Shown here: in pieces, positions 1 through 5,304 of the stretch
How positions within the stretch are numbered: position 1 is the stretch's first letter
Layout of the letters: the number at the start of each line of letters is the position of its first letter
Assembly: GCA_021160185.1 (NCBI GenBank)
Contig: JAGHDA010000013.1
Coordinates: 1 to 5,304, forward strand
Source of the DNA: Verrucomicrobiota bacterium
GTDB lineage: Bacteria > Verrucomicrobiota > Verrucomicrobiia > Limisphaerales > CAZBKV01
Length of the DNA stretch: 5,304 nucleotides
Direction: 5' to 3'
The notes under the pieces: generated by a model
Databases searched by the model: none
Seen by the model: only the letters and a program-made list of their open reading frames with translations
Told to the model about the DNA's origin: nothing
Position numbers and translations under genes: made by a program

Positions 1-49
1 GATGTCGCTTGTTTCTTCATGCCGCCTTCCAAGCTCGATCGGGAGCCGC

Positions 50-61
50 CGGGACGTCCCG
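50..61. repeat. 12-bp perfect palindrome upstream of the aldolase gene
   Basis: The sequence CGGGACGTCCCG reads the same on both strands. It lies about 170 bases upstream of the aldolase start in a stretch with no gene. A perfect palindrome of this size can be a dimeric regulator's binding site, or part of a stem at the end of an upstream transcript (GTTGTTTT follows at 63-70). No partner copy was seen elsewhere in the window, and such palindromes also arise by chance in GC-rich DNA, so the role is unassigned. Confidence 0.3.
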
Positions 62-217
62 CGTTGTTTTCGGGAAAGAGTTTCGCGCGGGGCGGCTGGA
101 AAACGAAGCGCAAACGTTCGGATGAAGGGGGTCCGTTGCTTTCCCGCGAAGGGGCGCTAAGTTGGCTCCAGGGCGGCTTGGGGAAGCAGGAGCAGATTCC
201 CGGCCGCGCCGACCGAA

Positions 218-223
218 AAGGAA
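218..223 (+). promoter_or_regulatory. ribosome binding site of the aldolase gene
   Basis: AAGGAA lies six bases before the ATG at 230, a normal Shine-Dalgarno spacing. It supports this ATG over the overlapping out-of-frame ATGs upstream (19 and 162). Confidence 0.7.
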
Positions 224-229
224 ACAACT

Positions 230-1318
230 ATGGCAAGCATCGACACAATTCGCGAGATTCTCGGCGGGCAGGCGGACTACCTCTTGGAGTTCAAGAACCC
301 TAAAATTCCCAAGTCCAGGCTTCATCTGCCCGGACCTGATTTTGTGGACCGGATCGTAGCGGCTTCGGATCGCAACAACCGGGTCTTGGTAAATCTGCAA
401 CGGCTTTTTCAGACCGGGCGGCTTGGCGGCACGGGATATCTTTCCATTCTCCCGGTGGATCAGGGAATCGAGCATTCGGCGGGCGCCAGTTTTGCGCCGA
501 ACCCGGACTACTTCGATCCGGAAAACATCCTTCGCCTGGCGATCGAAGGCGGATGCAACGGCGTCGCCTCCACGCTGGGTGTGTTGGGCGCGGTCTCACG
601 CAAGTACGCCCATAAGATCCCGTTCATTGTGAAGATCAACCACAATGAGCTGCTCAGCCATCCGAACAGGTACGACCAGACCCTTTTTGCGAGCGTGCAG
701 CAGGCCGCGGACATGGGCGCGGCGGCCGTGGGGGCTACGATCTACTTCGGTTCGCCGGAGAGCCGACGCCAGATCCTTGAGGTGAGCGAGGCGTTCGCCC
801 TCGCCCATGAGGCGGGACTGGCCACGGTCCTATGGTGCTATTTGCGGAATCCGGTCTTCAAAGTGAAAGGCGCTGACGGCAAGACGGTCGATTACCACGT
901 GGCGGCTGATCTTACAGGACAAGCCAACCATTTGGGGGTGACGATCGAGGCCGACATTGTGAAGCAGAAGCTTCCGACGGTGAACGGCGGATACAAAGCC
1001 CTGAACGCCGCCGCGCCGTATGGCAAATACGACGAGCGCATCTACACCGAGCTGTCCAGCGAGCATCCGATCGACCTCTGCCGCTACCAGGCGGCCCATT
1101 GCTACATGGGGCGAGCGGGTTTGATCAATTCTGGCGGGGCTTCCCAGGGCGAGGGCGACCTGGCCGCCGCGGTGGCTACCGCGGTGATCAATAAACGCGC
1201 CGGAGGGATGGGCTTGATCTCCGGGAGAAAGGCCTTCCAGCGGCCGATGGAAGAAGGCGTCAAGCTTCTGAACGCTATCCAGGACGTCTATTTGTGCGAG
1301 GAAGTGACGGTTGCCTAA
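230..1318 (+). CDS. fbaB: class I fructose-bisphosphate aldolase (FbaB/DhnA family)
   Basis: This cytoplasmic enzyme cleaves fructose 1,6-bisphosphate reversibly to dihydroxyacetone phosphate and glyceraldehyde 3-phosphate through a Schiff base, in glycolysis and gluconeogenesis. The 362-residue protein matches the E. coli FbaB type in length (about 350) and along its whole TIM barrel, not the shorter archaeal form. Visible landmarks are DQGIEH (77-82), KINHNELLSHP (135-145), GATIYFGSPES (168-178, with Tyr172 at the position of the catalytic tyrosine of archaeal homologues), DLTGQANHL (227-235), ADIVKQK (241-247, Lys245 being the expected Schiff-base lysine), and the phosphate-binding loops SGGAS (301-305) and GLISGRKAF (328-336). 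The reading frame is intact from ATG to TAA. There is no signal peptide. The GH29 gene follows 154 bases later on the same strand; cotranscription is possible but not shown. Identity is very sure; involvement in the neighbouring sugar genes is inference. Confidence 0.97.
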   Translation: MASIDTIREILGGQADYLLEFKNPKIPKSRLHLPGPDFVDRIVAASDRNNRVLVNLQRLFQTGRLGGTGYLSILPVDQGIEHSAGASFAPNPDYFDPENILRLAIEGGCNGVASTLGVLGAVSRKYAHKIPFIVKINHNELLSHPNRYDQTLFASVQQAADMGAAAVGATIYFGSPESRRQILEVSEAFALAHEAGLATVLWCYLRNPVFKVKGADGKTVDYHVAADLTGQANHLGVTIEADIVKQKLPTVNGGYKALNAAAPYGKYDERIYTELSSEHPIDLCRYQAAHCYMGRAGLINSGGASQGEGDLAAAVATAVINKRAGGMGLISGRKAFQRPMEEGVKLLNAIQDVYLCEEVTVA

Positions 1319-1411
1319 GAAGCGTTTTGGGAAATCCTAGCTTCCTTCTCGGCGGCTCCGGGAGGCCGGTTCTCAAGCCGAACGCGGGGAGGAGGAGAAA
1401 CGTTCAATCCG

Positions 1412-1431
1412 GGAATCAATTTCTCGATTCC
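1412..1431. repeat. small inverted repeat between aldolase and GH29 genes
   Basis: GGAATC (1412-1417) and GATTCC (1426-1431) form a perfect 6-bp inverted repeat around an 8-base AT-rich spacer. It lies 42-61 bases before the GH29 start, where an operator or leader structure would be expected. There is no T-tract, so it does not look like a terminator. It may be chance. Confidence 0.3.
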
Positions 1432-1438
1432 TGCGGGG

Positions 1439-1460
1439 CGGCGCGCTAGGCTCCGCGCCG
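1439..1460 (+). promoter_or_regulatory. GC-rich hairpin touching the GH29 ribosome binding site
   Basis: CGGCGCG (1439-1445) pairs perfectly with CGCGCCG (1454-1460) across an 8-base loop. The last base of the right arm is the first G of the GH29 Shine-Dalgarno sequence. In the mRNA this 7-bp all-GC stem would stand directly against the ribosome binding site and could affect initiation. The pairing is seen in the sequence; any effect on translation is inference. Confidence 0.4.
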
Positions 1461-1464
1461 GAGG
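1460..1464 (+). promoter_or_regulatory. ribosome binding site of the GH29 gene
   Basis: GGAGG lies eight bases before the ATG at 1473. It is the strongest Shine-Dalgarno match in the window and fixes the start, which also gives a well-formed signal peptide. Confidence 0.8.
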
Positions 1465-1472
1465 ACAACTTT

Positions 1473-2543
1473 ATGAACAGCCATACGAAACTTGTTTTTC
1501 ACGCGGCGGTTGCGGCGGCGCTCTTGGCCGCGATTCAACCGGCTTTTGCCGCCTCCGGGATAATCAAACAGAAAATCGACGATCAGGCGCGTGCCAAACA
1601 GATCGCCGATATGAAGTTCGGCATGTTTATCTGTTGGTCGTTCAGCACTTTCAGCGGCAAGGAATGGACCACCGAGCCGCACGGCCCCGAGTTTTTCAGG
1701 GCGACCGGATGCGACACCGACCAATGGGCGCGAGTCGCCAAGGAAGCCGGCATGGGCTATATCCTCTTCCTGACCAAGCATCACGACGGCTTCTGCCTCT
1801 GGGACACAAAGACTACCGAGCATAAAGTCACCAACAGCCCGCTGGGGATCGACGTGCTGGCCAAGCTTCGCAAGTCCTGCGACAAGTATGGGATCAAACT
1901 GGCGCTCTACTTTTCGGAAGGCGACTGGACCTGGCCGGGCCGCAAGAGCACGCGCTCCGGTCCCAACCCGGAGATGAAGAAGGCCCAGCTCAAGGAGCTT
2001 TGCACCGAGTACGGCCCTATCGAGTTTTTCTGGATGGATCACGCGGTCGGCGACGGCGGGCTCAGCCATGAGGCAACCGTCCAATGGGTGCACAAGTTCC
2101 AGCCGAACTGCTTTGTGGGGTTCAACCATGGCCAACCGGCCGGCCGGCTCGCTTTGCGGGAAAGAGGTCGCCCGGGTCCGATCGGCGGCAAAAGTTTACG
2201 CCGATACGGCCAACAGATGGAGCGTGCTGGCCATCGCTATCTGGTCGCCGAGTTTACCTACCCCATCTTGCCGCCCCACCAGGGCGGGGCGCAGTGGTTC
2301 TACTCGCTGCCCAAGCATGACAACCTTTGCCTGCCCGCCGAGAAGATTTACCGCGACTATCTCGGCGCAGTGAAGTATGGCAACATCTTTTCCCTGGACG
2401 TGGGGCCGAACTATGAGGGCAAGCTTCGGGAGATTGATGTGAAGACGCTCCGCAAGGTCGGCCAATACATCCGCGGCGAGCTCAAGCTCCCCGACTCCCC
2501 GGAGAACGCCGGTTCCGCCTCGGCGGTTGTTCCCAACTCGTAA
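1473..2543 (+). CDS. secreted GH29 alpha-L-fucosidase-like glycoside hydrolase, catalytic domain only
   Basis: This is a predicted exported hydrolase of family GH29, whose members remove terminal alpha-L-fucose from glycans with retention. Residues 1-26 form a Sec signal peptide (hydrophobic core about 7-21, AFA before the likely cleavage site). The catalytic barrel follows: FGMFICWSF (49-57), GKEW (62-65), FLTKHHDGFCLW (99-110), LALYFSEGDW (143-152), FFWMDH (185-190, Asp189 the expected nucleophile), LRERGRPG (228-235, Glu230 a candidate acid/base), LVAEFTYP (257-264), and IFSLDVGPNYEGKL (305-318), which marks the end of the catalytic domain. At 356 residues it is shorter than usual GH29 enzymes (about 450-600) and lacks the C-terminal beta-sandwich. 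Two pocket positions differ from classical fucosidases: Cys54 stands where FIHWG has histidine, and His190 where the nucleophile is usually followed by glycine. True substrate specificity may therefore differ. Family assignment is firm; L-fucose as substrate is only likely. Confidence 0.88.
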   Translation: MNSHTKLVFHAAVAAALLAAIQPAFAASGIIKQKIDDQARAKQIADMKFGMFICWSFSTFSGKEWTTEPHGPEFFRATGCDTDQWARVAKEAGMGYILFLTKHHDGFCLWDTKTTEHKVTNSPLGIDVLAKLRKSCDKYGIKLALYFSEGDWTWPGRKSTRSGPNPEMKKAQLKELCTEYGPIEFFWMDHAVGDGGLSHEATVQWVHKFQPNCFVGFNHGQPAGRLALRERGRPGPIGGKSLRRYGQQMERAGHRYLVAEFTYPILPPHQGGAQWFYSLPKHDNLCLPAEKIYRDYLGAVKYGNIFSLDVGPNYEGKLREIDVKTLRKVGQYIRGELKLPDSPENAGSASAVVPNS

Positions 2544-2615
2544 CCGCTGAGGCAAGGAACGGGCGGGAAGCGCTTGGTTTTTCTCGCAGCCTCGAATCTG
2601 CTCGTCGCTTCGGCG

Positions 2616-2643
2616 CCGCCGCGGGACTCTGGCGGGTTTTTTT
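2616..2643 (+). terminator. Rho-independent terminator after the GH29 gene
   Basis: CCGCC (2616-2620) and GGCGG (2631-2635) form a 5-bp stem with a 10-base loop, followed by one G and seven T residues (2637-2643). It lies 73 bases after the GH29 stop codon and would end + strand transcripts before they run antisense into the opposing gene. The last T is also the outer base of the opposing gene's stop codon. The stem is short, which lowers certainty. The opposite strand has no T-tract here, so it would not serve the - strand pair. Confidence 0.55.
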
Positions 2644-3065
2644 CAGGGCGTGTAGAACACTTCTTCGGCCATGGTCCAAATCTTGCCCTTGGCCCGCGCC
2701 TCCGGCAGGGGAATCTGGCAGGGGTCGGTCTCCTTCCACCAGCGTTGGGTTTCCGGGTCGGCGGCCATCTTAGCCATGTCGGCTTCGAGGTCGTTCCCAA
2801 CGTATTCGAAGTAGGCGAACAGATAGGGTTTTCCGTCGATCTCCACGCGGTGGATGGAAAAGTTCCGGATATGGCAATCCCGGATTGTGGCGATCACGCC
2901 AGGCCAGGGGCGGGCATGGAGTTCGCGGTAGTAGGCCTCCTTTTCCGGCTTCAGCCCTGTGACCATCGCATAACGCTGCGGCGGGGCGGTGGCGCATGAG
3001 CTCAGGAGCCAGGGAAGCAACAGGAGCAGCCAGGCCGATTTGAGGAGCGTCGTTGTTCTTTTCAT
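2643..3065 (-). CDS. lipoprotein with L-rhamnose mutarotase (RhaM-like) domain
   Basis: The 140-residue product joins a lipoprotein signal to an L-rhamnose mutarotase fold (RhaM family, formerly DUF718). Residues 1-23 are KR-led with a leucine-rich core and end in LSS before Cys24, a signal peptidase II lipobox. RYAMVTGLKP (31-40) starts the ferredoxin-like domain; Tyr46 and His50 keep the four-residue spacing of catalytic Tyr18/His22 in E. coli RhaM; IRNFSI (66-71), LFAYFEY (82-88), QRWW (107-110) and the terminal EVFYTP (135-140) are all family signatures. RhaM converts the alpha and beta anomers of L-rhamnose and is normally cytoplasmic; here the signal puts it at a membrane on the outer side. 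It starts 44 bases after the symporter stop on the same strand, so cotranscription is likely. No Shine-Dalgarno sequence at normal spacing is seen (GGAGAG is 16 bases upstream). The exact sugar is unknown: rhamnose, fucose or another deoxysugar would fit. Confidence 0.88.
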   Translation of the reverse strand: MKRTTTLLKSAWLLLLLPWLLSSCATAPPQRYAMVTGLKPEKEAYYRELHARPWPGVIATIRDCHIRNFSIHRVEIDGKPYLFAYFEYVGNDLEADMAKMAADPETQRWWKETDPCQIPLPEARAKGKIWTMAEEVFYTP

Positions 3066-3085
3066 CGTCGTCGGCGCTTTTCTCT

Positions 3086-3106
3086 CCGCCTTTCTCTACG
3101 CGGCGG
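3086..3106 (-). promoter_or_regulatory. small hairpin between symporter and mutarotase-like genes
   Basis: In the - strand transcript CCGCC and GGCGG pair over an 11-base loop within the 44-base gap. The second arm takes up part of the only purine-rich, Shine-Dalgarno-like stretch (GGCGGAGAG) before the mutarotase-like start. It has no T-tract and so should not end transcription. It could adjust expression of the downstream gene; this is inference from a 5-bp stem. Confidence 0.3.
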
Positions 3107-3109
3107 GGG

Positions 3110-4864
3110 TTAATGGAACTTCCAGTACAGCGCCGTCATGATGGCAAAAACAAGCGCCGCCAGGAACTTGTAATTGCCGATGCCGCGCCATCCCCTGAAG
3201 GCGAAGCATTCGCCGAGGTTGTGGAAATAGAGGGCTTCGGGATCTTCGCCCGGCCGTTTGGGCATGGCCAGCGAGGCGCCGAATAGCAGCAGCGAGCAAA
3301 ACACGAACAGCCAGAACGTCATCATCATGAACGGGGTCTCGCGAATGAACGCCGGGGCCGCCTCGCCGCCCAGCTTGCCCGCCGCAAACACCAGCGCGCC
3401 GGCCGCTCCGCCGCCGATCATCGTGGTCAATGCGCCGCGGTAGGAGGCCCCTTTCCAGAGCACGCCCCACAGGAACACCGCGGTGATGGGGGGCGCGAGG
3501 TGGGCGATGATGTCGTTGACCCCGCGGAAGATGCTGCCGTAGCGGGCGAGCAACGGCGTCAGCCCGATCGCCAACAACATGGCCGCGACCGCGGCGATCC
3601 GGCCGGTCAACACCAGCCGGCGATCCGAAGCTTCCGGGCGAAGGCGTTTGTAGAGGTCGTAGCTTACAAGCGTGGAGATGGAGTTAAGCGCGCCGGATAC
3701 GGTGCTCATGAGGGCGGCGATCAAAGCGGCGGCCATCACGCCGGTCAGCCCGGTGGGCAGGAGCCGCACAATCATCTGGGTGTAGGCTTCGGAGGTCTTG
3801 ACGGCCTGCCATGTCCCGTCTTTGCCGAGAGCCATCAACCCGGCCCGGGAGGAGCCTTCTTCCCATACGGGGCGCAGGTCGGGGAAAAGGCCGCGCTTGA
3901 CCATCGCGTAGAACAGCAGACCGGGAAGCACGAAGAGAAACACCGGGAGAATCTTGATCAGGGCGGCGAAAAGAGGCCCCACCCGCGCATGGTTCTCGTC
4001 CTTGGCCCCGAGCACGCGTTGCACGATGGTCTGGTCGGCGCACCAATACCAGATGCCCAGCACCGGGTAGCCGAGAAAAATGGCGAACCACGGCATGCCG
4101 CTCGGATCGCCTGCGGGGCGGAGCATCGACATCATGGCTTTTTCCCTGGGCGTCTCGAGAGCGTTAAGCAGGTGGCTCCAGCCGGCGCCCAAGCCGCCTT
4201 CGCCGCCGAGGAACTTCAACGAGAAGAAGGTGATCAGGGTCGCTCCGAGCAGGAGAACCGCCGTTTCCACGGTTTCGGTAAAAACCACCGCCATCAGCCC
4301 TCCGATCACTACATAAAGGCCGGTCGCGCAGGCCAGCGCCACGACGCTGACCCATGGAGAGACGCCGAACAGCCCGCTCAATACGATCGAGCCGGTCAGC
4401 AGGGAAAAGCCGATGTGAATCACTATGGCCGAGATCAGAGAGAACCCGGCGAGAATATCGCGGCAGGCCCGGCCGTAGCGCTTTTCCAAGAAGTCCGGCA
4501 GCGTGGCGACCCGGGAGCGGATGTAAAAGGGGGCGAAAAACAGGGCCAACAGGATTAACGTGAACGCCGCCATCCATTCGAAGTTTCCTTGCAAGAGCCC
4601 TTCTTCGTACCCCGCCTGGGCCAGGCTGACCAGGTGGACGCAGGAAATGTTGGTGGCAAACAGCGCCATTCCAATCATCGGCCACTTTAACGAGCGGCCG
4701 GCGAGGAAATAGCCGCCTGCTTCGCTTCCCGAGGTTCTGCGTCGATGTCGCATCCCGACCCAGCACCCCAAACCGACGATGGCGGCCAAATAAACCGCCG
4801 TGACAACCGTGTCCAGGGGGGTCACGCGGGCCGAGGCAAGAGTAAGCATGGACGACATAGCCAT
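3110..4864 (-). CDS. sodium/solute symporter, SSS family, SGLT-like
   Basis: This 584-residue inner-membrane protein is a sodium:solute symporter (SSF domain, LeuT fold) that would use the sodium gradient to import a small solute, most likely a sugar. About 14 membrane segments can be read, near residues 18-38, 61-82, 94-116, 138-163, 170-191, 196-218, 258-277, 297-320, 372-398, 420-441, 450-470, 476-497, 512-532 and 564-582. GIWYWCADQTIVQRVLGAK (270-288) closely resembles the WYWCTDQ segment of animal SGLT sugar carriers. ALMSTVSGALNS (384-395) carries Ser387/Thr388 at the expected Na2 sodium site, and HLAPPITAVFLWG (455-467) is another family signature. The long final helix pair agrees with 14-helix SGLT topology. 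The start is uncertain: no Shine-Dalgarno sequence precedes the ATG at 4864, an in-frame stop lies at 4886-4888, and Met3 (4858) or Met6 (4849) are alternatives. The mutarotase-like lipoprotein gene follows closely. The family is sure; the substrate is not. Confidence 0.95.
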   Translation of the reverse strand: MAMSSMLTLASARVTPLDTVVTAVYLAAIVGLGCWVGMRHRRRTSGSEAGGYFLAGRSLKWPMIGMALFATNISCVHLVSLAQAGYEEGLLQGNFEWMAAFTLILLALFFAPFYIRSRVATLPDFLEKRYGRACRDILAGFSLISAIVIHIGFSLLTGSIVLSGLFGVSPWVSVVALACATGLYVVIGGLMAVVFTETVETAVLLLGATLITFFSLKFLGGEGGLGAGWSHLLNALETPREKAMMSMLRPAGDPSGMPWFAIFLGYPVLGIWYWCADQTIVQRVLGAKDENHARVGPLFAALIKILPVFLFVLPGLLFYAMVKRGLFPDLRPVWEEGSSRAGLMALGKDGTWQAVKTSEAYTQMIVRLLPTGLTGVMAAALIAALMSTVSGALNSISTLVSYDLYKRLRPEASDRRLVLTGRIAAVAAMLLAIGLTPLLARYGSIFRGVNDIIAHLAPPITAVFLWGVLWKGASYRGALTTMIGGGAAGALVFAAGKLGGEAAPAFIRETPFMMMTFWLFVFCSLLLFGASLAMPKRPGEDPEALYFHNLGECFAFRGWRGIGNYKFLAALVFAIMTALYWKFH

Positions 4865-5121
4865 GATGAGAGCGGGAAGCTTAGTTCAAGAGGCCGGTGG
4901 CGGCTTAGCGACGCGCGTCAAAGGAGGGGAACGAAACGCCGACGCTCCGCGCCGCTTTCTCCCCACACGGCCGCCGCGCGCCTCCGGAGCCGGACGGGCT
5001 CGCGGCGTCGGCGCCGGCAAGGCGCGCGCGATGGGGGAGCGCCGACGATCCTCTTTCATAGGCGGGACATGGGATAGCAAAGCTCTCCGGGAAACGGAAG
5101 AGGTTTCAGCGCTTCGAAAGC

Positions 5122-5155
5122 GGGAAGGCGAGCGAGGCGCTTTCGCTCGCCGCCC
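5122..5155. promoter_or_regulatory. strong hairpin upstream of the symporter gene
   Basis: GGCGAGCGA (5127-5135) pairs perfectly with TCGCTCGCC (5143-5151) over a 7-base loop. Beyond a small internal loop GGG (5122-5124) pairs with CCC (5153-5155), giving 12 pairs in all. A smaller repeat, CGCTT/AAGCG (5110-5114 and 5118-5122), abuts it. No T-tract follows on either strand, so it is not a standard terminator. It may be a leader structure of the symporter transcript, part of the 3' end of an off-window - strand gene, or an operator. This is the longest uninterrupted inverted repeat noticed in the window. Confidence 0.45.
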
Positions 5156-5245
5156 TTGCCCCGACTCTTTCTCGCGGCGTCTTCCGGACTCGGGCGCTAC
5201 GGGCAAAGCGCAGGCTTGGTTTCCGGGGCCGCGGGCGGACTTGCC

Positions 5246-5274
5246 AAAAAGCGGTTTTTTTGCAGGAACCGCTT
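5246..5274 (-). terminator. terminator-like hairpin for a gene to the right of the window
   Basis: Read on the - strand, AAGCGGTT and AACCGCTT form a perfect 8-bp stem over a 10-base loop and are followed by three more T residues, so the T run including the stem end is five. This suits the end of a - strand gene whose coding part would be beyond 5304. The T run is short and no upstream coding end is visible, so it could also be a simple inverted repeat. On the + strand the T run falls in the loop, so it would not terminate in that direction. Confidence 0.4.
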
Positions 5275-5304
5275 GCCTTGCCGCGCCTGTTTCCAGGATC
5301 ATCC

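Larger units (their letters stand above)
4865..5304. other. gene-free GC-rich stretch upstream of the symporter
   Basis: No credible gene is seen in these 440 bases. The open frames present are rich in Arg, Pro, Ala and Ser with no domain, signal or ribosome binding site, as expected of high-GC noncoding DNA. The stretch must hold the leader and probably the promoter of the - strand symporter operon, but no convincing -35/-10 pair could be chosen. It contains the hairpins at 5122-5155 and 5246-5274. No tRNA or known riboswitch pattern was recognised. Confidence 0.6.

Noticed and set aside
136..163. Possible promoter for the aldolase: TTGCTT, 16 bases, TAAGTT.
   Set aside because: The -10 match is only half the consensus and the spacing is short; such matches are expected by chance.
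19..303. Open frame of 94 codons overlapping the aldolase start in another frame.
   Set aside because: It runs into the aldolase coding sequence, has no ribosome binding site and no recognisable domain.
1446..2135. Open frame of 229 codons on the - strand, antisense to the GH29 gene.
   Set aside because: No family resemblance, and the opposite strand has a clear GH29 product with signal peptide and strong ribosome binding site.
2136..2240. Possible pair of compensating frameshifts in the GH29 gene, because the residues after Gly224 look less conserved.
   Set aside because: The RGRPG and LVAEFTYP motifs on both sides are in the same frame and the spacing between them seems normal for the subgroup, so this is a variable loop, not a frame error.
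2568..2575. AAGCGCTT palindrome resembling the core of LacI-family operators.
   Set aside because: It lies just after the GH29 stop codon between convergent genes, where an operator would be out of place; an 8-bp palindrome is weak evidence.
2574..2999. Open frame of 141 codons on the + strand over the mutarotase-like gene.
   Set aside because: No recognisable domain; it begins inside the terminator region and is antisense to a gene with multiple conserved RhaM motifs.
3500..4558. Open frame of 352 codons on the + strand, antisense to the symporter.
   Set aside because: It is rich in Gly, Gln, Arg, His and Asp with no domain, and lies wholly within the symporter gene, whose family match is unmistakable. 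It is a shadow frame caused by GC-biased codons.
5060..5095. Possible - strand promoter with TTGCTA and TATGAA for the symporter operon.
   Set aside because: The spacer is only 14 bases, too short for a standard promoter.
4886..5302. Open frame of 138 codons on the - strand upstream of the symporter.
   Set aside because: Arg/Pro/Ala/Ser-rich low-complexity translation without domain, signal or ribosome binding site, typical of GC-rich noncoding DNA; it would also span the hairpins seen there.

Overview
The window carries four complete protein genes in two convergent pairs, all fitting a GC-rich bacterium that uses sugars. Two genes on the + strand (class I fructose-bisphosphate aldolase at 230-1318; secreted GH29 alpha-L-fucosidase-like protein at 1473-2543) face two on the - strand (SGLT-type sodium/solute symporter at 3110-4864; L-rhamnose mutarotase-like lipoprotein at 2643-3065). 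The pairs meet at about 2540-2645, where a short stem followed by seven T residues looks like the terminator of the + strand pair. No mobile element, CRISPR array, rRNA or tRNA was seen.

The likely source is a Gram-negative-type bacterium, most plausibly of the Planctomycetota/Verrucomicrobiota group. This rests on a Sec signal peptide plus a lipoprotein signal, the particular divergent GH29 sequence type, an SGLT-like SSS transporter, and a lipoprotein form of the RhaM fold. No marker gene is present, so this is an inference from gene content and high GC only.

Region by region: 1-229 is a leader with one 12-bp palindrome and a good ribosome binding site for the aldolase. 1319-1472 separates the aldolase from the GH29 gene and holds two small inverted repeats, the second touching the GH29 Shine-Dalgarno sequence. 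2544-2642 is the convergent junction. 3066-3109 is the 44-base gap inside the - strand pair. 4865-5304 has no credible gene; it holds a strong hairpin at 5122-5155 and a terminator-like hairpin at the right edge that would serve a - strand gene outside the window.

How they may work together (inference): the GH29 protein would release a deoxysugar such as L-fucose, or a related sugar, outside the cytoplasm. The lipoprotein mutarotase would speed interconversion of anomers of a free deoxysugar at a membrane, and the sodium symporter would carry the sugar in. The aldolase is central metabolism (glycolysis/gluconeogenesis) and may simply be a neighbour, although it could use DHAP produced by deoxysugar breakdown. 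The most unusual points are the membrane-anchored mutarotase next to a symporter and the altered active-site surroundings of the GH29 protein.
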